A stretch of DNA of 64,000 bases from Phycicoccus sonneratiae. GTDB taxonomy: Bacteria; Actinomycetota; Actinomycetes; Actinomycetales; Dermatophilaceae. A program made the position numbers and the translations under genes. The stretch is taken from NCBI RefSeq assembly GCF_016887965.1, contig NZ_JAFDVD010000005.1:183858-247857 (forward strand), in the 5' to 3' direction. Of this stretch, positions 13,271 to 21,523 are shown piece after piece. Under the pieces are notes generated by a model. That model was given only the letters and a program-made list of their open reading frames with translations, ran no database searches and was not told the DNA's origin. The first letter of the stretch is position 1, and each line of letters opens with the position of its first letter.

Positions 13271-14262
13271 CGGCCCCCCACCCCGTCGAAGAGGGAACGC
13301 TGGCGCGGCGGGGCGTGGGTGGGGTCGACGCCGTCGAAGAGGCTGGACACCGACTCGCCCTCGTGGATCCGCTTGATGGCCTCGGCGAAGAGCCCCGCGA
13401 CCGAGCGCACCCGCAGGGCCGGCCAGCCCGGCGGCGCGGGCACCGTGTCGGTGGTGACGACCTCGCTGATCATCGGGTGGTCGCTCAGCCGCTCGACGGC
13501 CTTCCCGGCGAACAGCCCGTGGGTGCAGGCCACGGCCGCCTCGGTGACGCCGTGCTCGGCGAGGCGGTCCATCAGCTCGACGATGCTGCCGCCGGTGGCG
13601 ATCTCGTCGTCGAGGACGATGGCCCGCTTGCCGGAGACGTCGCCGACGATGGAGTCGATGACGACCCGGTCGTCGCCGAGCCGCTTCTTGGAACCGGCGG
13701 CGACCGGCAGCCCGAGCAGGCGCGAGAACTGCGTCGCGTCCTTGGCGTTGCCGAGGTCGGGGGAGACGACGACGGAGTCGGTGAGGTCACGCTCGCGGAA
13801 GTGGTCGGCGAGGACCCCGAGCGAGGTGAGGTGGTCGACCGGCATCGAGAAGAACCCGTGGACCTGGGGCGCGTGCAGGTTCATCGTGATGACCCGGTCG
13901 ACGCCGGCGGTCGCGATGAGGTCGGCGACCAGCCTGCCGCCCAACGAGATCCGTGAGGCGTCCTTCTTGTCCGAGCGCGCGTAGGCGTAGTGCGGGACGA
14001 CCGCGGTGACCATCGCGGCGGACGCGCCGCGGGCCGCGTCGACCATGAGGAGCAGCTCCATCAGGGAGTCCTGGGTCGGCGGCACGAGCGGCTGCACGAT
14101 GTAGACGTCGCGCTGGCGGCAGTTGGCGAGCAGCTGGGCCTGGAGGCAGTCGTTGCTGAACCGGCTGGTGACCGACTCGGAGAGCGGGACGTCGAGGGCG
14201 TCGCAGATGCGGTGCGCCAGCTCCGGGTGCGCCGAGCCGGAGAAGACGACGATCTCGCGCAT
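13267..14262 (-). CDS. Ribose-phosphate pyrophosphokinase-like protein
   Basis: Cytoplasmic enzyme of 331 aa that would make PRPP from ribose 5-phosphate and ATP. It has the N-terminal FSGSAHPELA, the flexible-loop region YAYARSDKKDASR near 92-104, the metal-binding NLHAPQVHGFF, and the PRPP-binding VLDDEIATGGS near 217-227 (DD-E-x-TGG). The C-terminal SLFDGVDP...SLFDGVGG repeat is a short addition. It is not next to glmU, the usual place of actinobacterial prs, so it may be a second copy. A -10-like TACGCT (complement of 14270-14275) lies 7 bases before the ATG. Confidence 0.88.
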   Translation of the reverse strand: MREIVVFSGSAHPELAHRICDALDVPLSESVTSRFSNDCLQAQLLANCRQRDVYIVQPLVPPTQDSLMELLLMVDAARGASAAMVTAVVPHYAYARSDKKDASRISLGGRLVADLIATAGVDRVITMNLHAPQVHGFFSMPVDHLTSLGVLADHFRERDLTDSVVVSPDLGNAKDATQFSRLLGLPVAAGSKKRLGDDRVVIDSIVGDVSGKRAIVLDDEIATGGSIVELMDRLAEHGVTEAAVACTHGLFAGKAVERLSDHPMISEVVTTDTVPAPPGWPALRVRSVAGLFAEAIKRIHEGESVSSLFDGVDPTHAPPRQRSLFDGVGGR

Positions 14263-14267
14263 GGTCG

Positions 14268-15251
14268 TCAGCGTATCGGCCCGTGGAGGGCCCGCGAGAT
14301 CTCGGTGACGAGCTCCGCACGCTGCAGCCGGCCGACCGGGGTGGCGAACGGGAACGAGGCGAACCCGTGGGGCACCCGGGGGTAGTTGGTCAACCGGGTC
14401 CGCACGCCGGCGGCCTCGAGCGCCTCGGCGTAGCGGATGCCGTCGTCGCGGATCGGGTCGAGGTCTGCGGTCTGCACGAGCGCCGGAGGCAGGCCCTCGA
14501 GCGAGCCCCAGAGCGGCGAGACGAGCGGGTCGCGCGGGTCGGCACCGGGGGAGAGGTAGTGGTCACGGAAGGCGTCCACGGCCCGCCGGTCGAGGATCGC
14601 CCCTCGCGCGTGCTCGTCGAGCGACGGCGAGGCCATCGTCAGGTCGGTCGCCGGGTAGACGAGCGCCTGGTGGCGCAGGTTCGGCATCCCCGCGTCGCGC
14701 ATCACCTGGGCGACGACCGCCGCGAGGTTCCCGCCCGCCGAGTCGCCGGCGACCGCCATCCGGGAGGTGTCGGCCCGCAGCACGTCGCCGTTCGCCGCCA
14801 CCCACGTCGTCGCGTCGACGCAGTCGAGGGCCGCGACCGGGGCGCGGTGCTCGGGGGCCATCCGGTAGTCGACCGACACGACGACCGCGCCGACCCCCGC
14901 GGCGATCGCGGTGCACACCGGGTCGTAGTCGAGGACGTTGCCCCAGACCCAGCCGCCGCCGTGGAACCACAGGACGACCGGGACGTCGGTGCGTGCGTCC
15001 CGCAGCGCCCGCGGTCGGTAGAGGCGCAGGGGGATCTCGTGGTCGTCGCGCGCGGGCGCCGTGCCGAAGGTGATGCCGACCCCGGGGTCCGGCCGCCCGC
15101 AGAGTGCGTCGTGGAGCGGCGTGCGGGGGATCGTGCCGGCCCGCGCCCGGTGGATGGCGTCGATGTCGGCGCTCTCGACCCGGGTCCGGGAGAGGTCGGC
15201 GACGAGGCTGACCAGCGTGGTCATGGGGGACATCCCGCGGTAGCTGCGCAC
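14268..15251 (-). CDS. HSL-family alpha/beta hydrolase (esterase)
   Basis: Protein of about 327 aa of the hormone-sensitive-lipase type. It shows the oxyanion motif HGGGW near residue 95, the nucleophile GDSAGG near 168, the Asp of DLDPIRDDG near 266 and the His of PHGF near 302. It probably hydrolyses short acyl esters in the cytoplasm. The start is uncertain: GTG 15251 has a -10-like GATACT 6 bases upstream (leaderless), while ATG codons at 15233 and 15224 lack clear signals. It is divergent from dop, with the two -10 elements overlapping. Confidence 0.82.
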   Translation of the reverse strand: MRSYRGMSPMTTLVSLVADLSRTRVESADIDAIHRARAGTIPRTPLHDALCGRPDPGVGITFGTAPARDDHEIPLRLYRPRALRDARTDVPVVLWFHGGGWVWGNVLDYDPVCTAIAAGVGAVVVSVDYRMAPEHRAPVAALDCVDATTWVAANGDVLRADTSRMAVAGDSAGGNLAAVVAQVMRDAGMPNLRHQALVYPATDLTMASPSLDEHARGAILDRRAVDAFRDHYLSPGADPRDPLVSPLWGSLEGLPPALVQTADLDPIRDDGIRYAEALEAAGVRTRLTNYPRVPHGFASFPFATPVGRLQRAELVTEISRALHGPIR

Positions 15252-15257
15252 CGGCTC

Positions 15258-15265
15258 AGTATCGT
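15258..15265. promoter_or_regulatory. Overlapping divergent -10 elements of dop and the esterase
   Basis: TATCGT at 15260-15265 faces dop, 6 bases before its ATG. On the other strand GATACT (complement of 15258-15263) faces the esterase, 6 bases before GTG 15251. The two hexamers share four base pairs, so polymerase could bind in only one direction at a time. Inferred from position and similarity to actinobacterial -10 elements; no clear -35 elements were seen. Confidence 0.45.
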
Positions 15266-15271
15266 CGAGGC

Positions 15272-16810
15272 ATGACGGTGCGACGGGTGATGGGGATCGA
15301 GACCGAGTACGGCATCGTCGTCCCCGGTGACCCCACGGCCAACCCGATGGTCGCCTCGGGCGACGTCGTCACCGCGTACGCCACCTCGCGGGGCATCCGG
15401 CCGGCCCGGGCCAGCTGGGACTACGCCGACGAGGCCCCGCTGCGCGACGCGCGGGGGTTCGACATGGGCCGGGCCCAGGCGCACCCGAGCCAGCTGACCA
15501 ACGAGGTCGACGACCCGACGCTCGCCAACGTGGTCCTCACCAACGGCGCCCGGCTCTACGTCGACCACGCCCACCCGGAGTACAGCTCGCCCGAGGTGAC
15601 GACCCCGCGCGACGCCGTCACGTGGGACCGGGCCGGCGAGCTCGTCATGCGCGAGGCGGTCGCGCGGCTGGCCACCGTGCCGCCCGGCGTCAACCTCTAC
15701 AAGAACAACGCCGACGGCAAGGGCGTCTCCTACGGCACCCACGAGAACTACCTCATGTCGCGGGCCACGCCGTTCGCCTCGGTCGTGCGCCACCTCACGC
15801 CGTTCTTCGTCGCCCGTCAGGTGATGTGCGGCAGCGGACGGGTCGGCATCGGGGTCGACTCGCGCACCCCCGGCTACCAGATCGCCCAGCGCAGCGACTT
15901 CTTCGAGGTCGAGGTCGGCCTCGAGACGACCCTCAAGCGGCCGATCGTCAACACCCGCGACGAGCCGCACGCGGTCGCCGACAAGTACCGCCGCCTCCAC
16001 GTCATCATCGGCGACTGCAACCACGCCGACGTCGCGAACCTCCTGAAGATGGGCACGACCTCGCTCGTCCTCGCGATGATCGAGGCCGACGCGGTCGGCC
16101 CCGACCTCACCGTGCGGCGTCCGGTCGCCACCCTCCACGAGGTCTCGCACGACCCCACGCTGCAGACCAAGCTCGAGCTCGCCGACGGCCGCCGGATGAC
16201 CGCCGTCGAGCTGCTGTGGGAGTACCACGACCGGGCCGCGCGCTTCCTCGACGAGCGCCACGGCGGCTCGCCGGACGAGGACACGACCGAGGTCATGCAC
16301 TGGTGGTCGACCGTCCTCGACAGGCTCGGCCGCGACCCGATGGAGGCGCGGCGCGAGGTCGACTGGGTCGCCAAGCTGGCCGTCCTCGAGGGCTACCGCG
16401 AGCGCGACTCGCTCGGCTGGGGTGACCCCCGGCTCAAGGCCGTCGACCTCCAGTGGTCCGACGTGCGCGCCGACCGCGGTCTGGCGCACCGGCTCGCGGC
16501 CACCGGCCGGCTCGAGGTGCTCGTCAGCGACGCCGAGGTCGAGCGGGCCGTCACCGAGCCGCCGAGCGACACGCGCGCGTGGTTCCGCGGCACCTGCCTC
16601 TCGCGCTTCCCCGACGACGTCGTCGCCGCGTCCTGGGACTCGGTGATCTTCGACGTCGCCGGCCAGCGGATGCTCCAGCGCGTCCCGATGCTCGAGCCGC
16701 TGCGGGGCACCGAGGCCGGGGTGGGCGAGATCGTCCGGTCGGCGCCCGACGCCGCATCCCTGCTGCGCGCCCTCGCCACCGCCGACACCGAGCCGCCGTC
16801 GTCCGACTAG
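15272..16810 (+). CDS. dop: Pup deamidase/depupylase
   Basis: Enzyme of 512 aa that converts the C-terminal Gln of Pup to Glu and removes Pup from proteins. It has the carboxylate-amine ligase-like fold: metal-binding Glu of MGIETEYG (residues 7-14), a long insert at about 44-82 matching the Dop loop that separates Dop from PafA, and the catalytic Asp region RLYVDHAHPEYSS (Asp98). The start agrees with a TATCGT element 6 bases upstream and with the conserved N-terminus. It leads dop-pup-prcB-prcA-pafA. Because the Pup encoded next door ends in Gln, Dop activity is needed before PafA can act. Confidence 0.97.
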   Translation: MTVRRVMGIETEYGIVVPGDPTANPMVASGDVVTAYATSRGIRPARASWDYADEAPLRDARGFDMGRAQAHPSQLTNEVDDPTLANVVLTNGARLYVDHAHPEYSSPEVTTPRDAVTWDRAGELVMREAVARLATVPPGVNLYKNNADGKGVSYGTHENYLMSRATPFASVVRHLTPFFVARQVMCGSGRVGIGVDSRTPGYQIAQRSDFFEVEVGLETTLKRPIVNTRDEPHAVADKYRRLHVIIGDCNHADVANLLKMGTTSLVLAMIEADAVGPDLTVRRPVATLHEVSHDPTLQTKLELADGRRMTAVELLWEYHDRAARFLDERHGGSPDEDTTEVMHWWSTVLDRLGRDPMEARREVDWVAKLAVLEGYRERDSLGWGDPRLKAVDLQWSDVRADRGLAHRLAATGRLEVLVSDAEVERAVTEPPSDTRAWFRGTCLSRFPDDVVAASWDSVIFDVAGQRMLQRVPMLEPLRGTEAGVGEIVRSAPDAASLLRALATADTEPPSSD

Positions 16811-16844
16811 GCTCGGGACAGACGACGACCCGAGGAGGGTGACC

Positions 16845-17039
16845 ATGGCCGGTCAGGAGCAGATCAAGCCGCAGCGCCGCGACGGCGCACCGGACGACGG
16901 CGACGCCCCCGAGCCCGCCGCCGCGGCCCCCGCGGCCCAGGTCAGCGAGATCGACGACATCCTCGACGAGATCGACGGGGTGCTCGAGTCCAACGCCGAG
17001 GAGTTCGTCCGCGGGTTCGTCCAGAAGGGTGGCCAGTGA
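16845..17039 (+). CDS. pup: Prokaryotic ubiquitin-like protein Pup (Gln form)
   Basis: Small, acidic, probably disordered protein of 64 aa that is attached to lysines as a degradation tag. The C-terminal half has the helix-forming [21 protein letters not shown] that binds Mpa, and the end is QKGGQ, the deamidation-requiring form. ATG 16845 is used because AGGAGG (16833-16838) is 6 bases upstream; an in-frame GTG at 16839 abuts that signal. TAGGCT at 16808-16813, on the dop stop codon, could be an internal promoter. The stop overlaps the prcB start. Confidence 0.96.
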   Translation: MAGQEQIKPQRRDGAPDDGDAPEPAAAAPAAQVSEIDDILDEIDGVLESNAEEFVRGFVQKGGQ

Positions 17040-17857
17040 CGCGCGGAGACGGCTCCGGACGCCTGCCGTCGGCCTACCTCGTGCCGGGGTCGTCCTCGTT
17101 CACCGAGTTCCTCTCCGCGCACGACCCCGGCCTGCTGCCGTCGCGGCGCCCGCTGCCCGCCGGGGCCGCGCTCGAGGCACCGCACGGCACGACGATCGTC
17201 ACGCTGACCTTCGACGGCGGCGTCGTCATGGCCGGTGACCGCCGGGCGACGATGGGCAACATCATCGCCAACCGCGACATGGAGAAGGTCTTCGCCACCG
17301 ACGAGTTCAGCCTCGTCGGCATCGCGGGCACCGCGGGCCTGGCCATCGAGCTCGTGCGGCTCTTCCAGGTCGAGCTCGAGCACTACGAGAAGATCGAGGG
17401 CACGCTGATGTCCCTCGAGGGCAAGGCCAACCGGCTGGCCTCGATGATCCGCGGCAACCTCGGGATGGCGATGCAGGGCCTGTCGGTCGTGCCCGTGTTC
17501 GCCGGGTTCGACCTCGAGGAGTCGCGCGGCCGGATCTTCTCCTACGACGTCACGGGCGGCTGCTACGAGGAGCACGACCACCACAGCGTCGGGTCGGGCT
17601 CGCTCTTCGCCCGCGGTGCCCTCAAGAAGCTCTACCGCCGCGACCTCGACGCCGCCGGGGCGCTGCGGGTGGCCGTCGAGGCGCTCTACGACGCCGCCGA
17701 CGACGACTCCGCCACCGGCGGCCCCGACGTCGGCCGCCGCATCTGGCCCACGGTCGGGCTCGTCGACCCCGAGGGGGCCCGGTTCGTCCCCGACGACGAC
17801 ATCGCGCCGGTCGTCGACACGATCATCCGGGAGCGCTCCGAGGGAGGTGCCCGATGA
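17036..17857 (+). CDS. prcB: 20S proteasome beta subunit
   Basis: Proteolytic subunit of 273 aa with a 51-residue propeptide. Autocleavage is expected in [10 protein letters not shown], exposing Thr52 as the N-terminal nucleophile; the following [14 protein letters not shown] contains the Asp and Arg usual near the active site, and MEKVF gives the conserved Lys. GTG 17036 overlaps the pup stop (GTGA). Assembles with PrcA into the four-ring core particle in the cytoplasm. Confidence 0.96.
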   Translation: MTRGDGSGRLPSAYLVPGSSSFTEFLSAHDPGLLPSRRPLPAGAALEAPHGTTIVTLTFDGGVVMAGDRRATMGNIIANRDMEKVFATDEFSLVGIAGTAGLAIELVRLFQVELEHYEKIEGTLMSLEGKANRLASMIRGNLGMAMQGLSVVPVFAGFDLEESRGRIFSYDVTGGCYEEHDHHSVGSGSLFARGALKKLYRRDLDAAGALRVAVEALYDAADDDSATGGPDVGRRIWPTVGLVDPEGARFVPDDDIAPVVDTIIRERSEGGAR

Positions 17858-18675
17858 CCGCCGGGATGCCGTTCTACGTCTCGCCCGAGCAGCTGATGAA
17901 GGACCGGGCCGACTTCGCGCGCAAGGGGATCGCCCGCGGCCGGTCGGTCGTCGTGCTGCAGTACGACGGCGGCATCGCGTTCGTCGCCGAGAACCCGAGC
18001 CGGGCGCTGCACAAGGTCTCCGAGATCTACGACCGCATCGCCTTCGCCGCGGTCGGCAAGTACAACGAGTTCGAGAACCTCCGGGTCGCCGGGGTGCGCT
18101 ACGCCGACCTGCGCGGCTACTCCTACGACCGCTCCGACGTCACGGCCCGGGGCCTGGCCAACGCCTACGCGCAGACCCTCGGCACCGTCTTCACCCAGGA
18201 GTCCAAGCCCTACGAGGTCGAGATCGTCGTCGCCGAGGTCGGGGCCACGCCCGAGGGCGACCAGGTCTACCGGCTCACCTACGACGGCTCGGTCGCCGAC
18301 GAGCACGGCTTCGTCGCGATGGGCGGGGGAGCCGAGCAGATCGAGGCCGGGCTGCGCGAGGCGTGGCGCTCCGGGATGCACCTCGGCGAGGTCCTGGCCC
18401 TCGCGGTGCGCCTCCTCGGCGCCGACCCGAACGGCGGCGAGCCCCGCACCCTGGCCCCGGAGCAGCTCGAGGTCGCCGTCCTCGACCGGCACCGGCCGCG
18501 GCGCCGCTTCCGCCGGGTGCAGGGCGACCTGCTCGCCCGCCTGCTCAGCGAGGACGACCCGACCGCCGACGTCCCCGTGGGCGACGACGCCGACTCCGCG
18601 CGCAGCGCCGCGACGAACCCGCAGACCCAGCGCCCCGAGACCGACGGCGGCGCGGACGGCGGCGCGGAGGCGTGA
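17854..18675 (+). CDS. prcA: 20S proteasome alpha subunit
   Basis: Non-catalytic ring subunit of 273 aa. It starts [26 protein letters not shown], the alpha-subunit N-terminal helix that gates the channel, followed by the core fold ([42 protein letters not shown]). The acidic, low-complexity tail after about residue 225 is typical of actinobacterial PrcA. ATG overlaps the prcB stop by 4 bp (ATGA); Met5 at 17866 is a possible alternative start. Confidence 0.96.
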   Translation: MTAGMPFYVSPEQLMKDRADFARKGIARGRSVVVLQYDGGIAFVAENPSRALHKVSEIYDRIAFAAVGKYNEFENLRVAGVRYADLRGYSYDRSDVTARGLANAYAQTLGTVFTQESKPYEVEIVVAEVGATPEGDQVYRLTYDGSVADEHGFVAMGGGAEQIEAGLREAWRSGMHLGEVLALAVRLLGADPNGGEPRTLAPEQLEVAVLDRHRPRRRFRRVQGDLLARLLSEDDPTADVPVGDDADSARSAATNPQTQRPETDGGADGGAEA

Positions 18676-20051
18676 GCACCCGGGGGACCCGACGCATCTT
18701 CGGCATCGAGAACGAGTACGGCATCACGTGCTCGACCGCCGGCCAGCGCACCCTGACCCCCGACGAGGTCGCGCGCTACCTCTTCCGCAAGGTCGTCGCC
18801 TGGGGTCGCTCGAGCAACGTCTTCCTCACCAACGGCAGCCGGCTCTACCTCGACGTCGGGTCCCACCCCGAGTACGCCACCGCCGAGTGCGACTCGGTGC
18901 GCCAGGTCGTCACGCACGACCGGGCGGGGGAGCGGATCGTCGAGGGTCTCGTCGCCGACGCCCAGCACCGGCTGCGCGAGGACGGCGTCGCGGGCGATAT
19001 CTACGTCTTCAAGAACAACACCGACTCCGCCGGCAACAGCTACGGCTGCCACGAGAACTACCTCGTCACCCGGGCCGGCGAGTTCCAGGCCCTCTCCGAC
19101 ACGCTCCTGCCCTTCCTCATCAGCCGCCAGCTGACGTGTGGCGCGGGCAAGCTCGTCACGACGTCCAAGGGGGCGTCGTACGCGCTGAGCCAGCGCGCCG
19201 ACCACATCTGGGAGGGCGTGTCGTCGGCGACCACCCGCAGCCGGCCGATCATCAACACCCGCGACGAGCCGCACGCCGACGCCGAGCACTACCGGCGCCT
19301 GCACGTCATCGTCGGCGACTCGAACATGGCCGAGCCCACGACGATGCTCAAGGTCGGGTCCGCCGACCTCGTGCTGCGGATGATCGAGGCCGGCGTCGTC
19401 ATGCGCGACCTCACCCTCGAGAACCCCATCCGGGCGATCCGCGAGATCTCGCACGACCTCACCGGGCGGCGCACCGTGCGCCTCGCGAACGGCCGCGAGC
19501 TCTCCGCGCTCGACCTCCAGCGCGAGTACCACGCCAAGGCCGCCGATTTCGTGGCCCGCGAGGGGGCCACCGACGACCTGCACCACCGGGTCCTCGACCT
19601 CTGGGACCGCACGCTCACGGCGGTCGAGACCGGTGACCTCTCGCTCGTCGGCACCGAGATCGACTGGGTCGTCAAGTACCGCCTCATCGACGAGTACGCC
19701 ACGCGCCACGGGCTCGACCTCGACCACCCTCGCCTCGCCCAGATCGACCTCGCGTACCACGACATCGACCGCTCGCGGGGGCTGTTCTACCTGCTCCAGA
19801 AGCGGGGGCGCATCACCCGCGTCGTCTCCGACCCCGAGGTCTTCGAGGCCAAGGTGCGACCGCCGCAGACCACCCGCGCCAAGCTGCGGGGCGACTTCAT
19901 CCGCGCGGCCCAGGCCAACCGACGCGACTTCACCGTCGACTGGGTGCACCTCAAGCTCAACGACCAGGCCCAGCGCACCGTCCTGTGCAAGGACCCGTTC
20001 CTCGCCGAGGACGCCCGCGTCGACCGGCTCATCGAGGGCATGACCGCCTGA
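18672..20051 (+). CDS. pafA: Pup-protein ligase
   Basis: Enzyme of 459 aa that phosphorylates the Pup C-terminal Glu with ATP and joins it to substrate lysines. Metal-binding Glu residues are in FGIENEYG (Glu13, Glu15) and the catalytic Asp is Asp61 in [13 protein letters not shown]. Unlike Dop it has no long insert after the first motif. GTG 18672 overlaps the prcA stop (GTGA), making pup-prcB-prcA-pafA a chain of 4-bp overlaps that should give balanced, coupled translation. Confidence 0.97.
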   Translation: MSTRGTRRIFGIENEYGITCSTAGQRTLTPDEVARYLFRKVVAWGRSSNVFLTNGSRLYLDVGSHPEYATAECDSVRQVVTHDRAGERIVEGLVADAQHRLREDGVAGDIYVFKNNTDSAGNSYGCHENYLVTRAGEFQALSDTLLPFLISRQLTCGAGKLVTTSKGASYALSQRADHIWEGVSSATTRSRPIINTRDEPHADAEHYRRLHVIVGDSNMAEPTTMLKVGSADLVLRMIEAGVVMRDLTLENPIRAIREISHDLTGRRTVRLANGRELSALDLQREYHAKAADFVAREGATDDLHHRVLDLWDRTLTAVETGDLSLVGTEIDWVVKYRLIDEYATRHGLDLDHPRLAQIDLAYHDIDRSRGLFYLLQKRGRITRVVSDPEVFEAKVRPPQTTRAKLRGDFIRAAQANRRDFTVDWVHLKLNDQAQRTVLCKDPFLAEDARVDRLIEGMTA

Positions 20052-20102
20052 GCACCCAGCGCGCTCCCAGCCGCCGATGCCAGAGTTCGGGCGGTCCGCG
20101 GT

Positions 20103-20123
20103 TATCGTGGACAGTCGTCCACG
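20103..20123 (+). promoter_or_regulatory. Promoter with overlapping inverted repeat upstream of FKBP lipoprotein
   Basis: A -10-like TATCGT is at 20103-20108. Overlapping and following it is the perfect inverted repeat CGTGGAC-AGTC-GTCCACG (20106-20123). The symmetry could be an operator at the transcription start or a hairpin at the 5' end of the leader, which is about 45 bases long. Function is inferred. Confidence 0.4.
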
Positions 20124-20160
20124 CGCCCCCGGGCGTCCCCGACCGAAGGTTGCCGCACCC

Positions 20161-21111
20161 GTGCCCCGTCGCCTCACCACCACGCTGTCCGCCGCCGTCC
20201 TCGCCGGCACCCTCGTCCTCGCCGGCTGCGGCGAGGAGGAGGCGAGCACCCCCTCCTCGTCCACGCTGAGCGCCGTCACGGTGTCGGGGGCCGAGGCCAA
20301 GGAGCCGACCGTCAAGGTCGAGGCGCCGCTCACCGTGGCGAGGACCGAGTCCAAGGTCCTCTCCGAGGGCGACGGCGCCGCCGTGGCCAAGGACGACCTC
20401 GTGACCCTCCAGGCCGTGCTCGTCAACGGCAAGGACGGCAAGACCGTCACGAGCACCTGGAAGCAGGGCACGGTCGGCCTCGACCTCGGCGCCCAGGACC
20501 TCTTCGCCTCCTTCAAGAGCCAGATCCCGGGCAAGAAGGTCGGCTCGCGCATCCTCATCGCCTCGACCTCGGCCGACGCGTACGGCGAGACGGGCAACCA
20601 GCAGCTGGGCATCGCCAAGGACGACCCGGTGGTCTTCGTCGTCGACATCGTCGGTGCGACGCAGGTCCTCGACCAGGCCGAGGGTGCCGCCGTCGCCCCG
20701 AAGAAGGACCTGCCGACCGTCAAGGTCGAGCAGGGCAAGCCGGCCACCATCACCGTCCCGAAGGGCGTCAAGGCCCCGACGAAGACCGTGGTCCAGCCGC
20801 TCGTCGCCGGCACGGGCGCCGAGGTGAAGAAGGGCCAGACCGTCCGGGTCGCCTACACCGGGGCCCTGTACCGCAACGGCGAGGTCTTCGACTCCAGCGC
20901 CAGCCGCCCGGACCAGCCGTACTTCGACTTCGCGATCGGCCAGGGCCAGGTCATCAAGGGCTGGGACAACGGCCTCGTCGGCCAGAAGGTCGGCAGCCGC
21001 GTGCTCCTCGTCATCCCGCCGGCCGACGGCTACGGCGACCAGGGCAGCGGCGACAAGATCAAGGGCACCGACACCCTCGTCTTCTCCGTCGACATCCTCG
21101 CCGCGTACTGA
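20161..21111 (+). CDS. FKBP-type peptidyl-prolyl isomerase lipoprotein
   Basis: Secreted, lipid-anchored protein of 316 aa. Signal peptide with lipobox LAGC, Cys23. It contains two FKBP-like halves: a degenerate one at about 65-155 and a canonical C-terminal one with VRVAYTGALYRNGEVFDSS, GQVIKGWDNGL and VLLVIPPADGYG. GTG 20161 begins the signal peptide. Likely a folding helper outside the membrane. A pafA-FKBP order is common in actinobacteria, though a direct link to pupylation is not established. Confidence 0.88.
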   Translation: MPRRLTTTLSAAVLAGTLVLAGCGEEEASTPSSSTLSAVTVSGAEAKEPTVKVEAPLTVARTESKVLSEGDGAAVAKDDLVTLQAVLVNGKDGKTVTSTWKQGTVGLDLGAQDLFASFKSQIPGKKVGSRILIASTSADAYGETGNQQLGIAKDDPVVFVVDIVGATQVLDQAEGAAVAPKKDLPTVKVEQGKPATITVPKGVKAPTKTVVQPLVAGTGAEVKKGQTVRVAYTGALYRNGEVFDSSASRPDQPYFDFAIGQGQVIKGWDNGLVGQKVGSRVLLVIPPADGYGDQGSGDKIKGTDTLVFSVDILAAY

Positions 21112-21145
21112 CCGGCAGTCCGACCCACCACCGCAAGGGAGCAGC

Positions 21146-21523
21146 ATGTCCGAGCCCACCAAGCCCGAGATCGATTTCCCCGGCGACGAGCCGCCCGCGG
21201 ACCTCGTCGTCGAGGACCTCACCGTCGGTGACGGCGCCGAGGCCACGCCCGGCAGCACCGTGTCGGCCCACTACGTCGGGGTCGCCCACTCGACCGGCGA
21301 GGAGTTCGACGCCTCGTGGAACCGCGGTGCGCCGCTGGAGTTCCGCCTCGGCGTCGGCATGGTCATCGCCGGCTGGGACGAGGGCATCGCCGGGATGAAG
21401 GTCGGCGGCCGCCGCAAGCTGACCATCCCGCCGCACAAGGCCTACGGCGAGCGCGGCGCCGGCGCGGCGATCGCCCCCGGCGAGACGCTGATCTTCGTCG
21501 TCGACCTCATGGGCGTGCGCTGA
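21146..21523 (+). CDS. Small cytoplasmic FKBP peptidyl-prolyl isomerase
   Basis: Protein of 125 aa, one FKBP domain and no signal peptide. Active-site strands are seen in VSAHYVGVAHSTGEEFDASW, GMVIAGWDEGIAGMKVGG and LTIPPHKAYGERGAG. AGGGAGC precedes the ATG by a normal distance. It follows the lipoprotein FKBP by 34 bp and is probably in the same operon. The last 17 bases overlap the convergent DUF3866 gene. Confidence 0.92.
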   Translation: MSEPTKPEIDFPGDEPPADLVVEDLTVGDGAEATPGSTVSAHYVGVAHSTGEEFDASWNRGAPLEFRLGVGMVIAGWDEGIAGMKVGGRRKLTIPPHKAYGERGAGAAIAPGETLIFVVDLMGVR

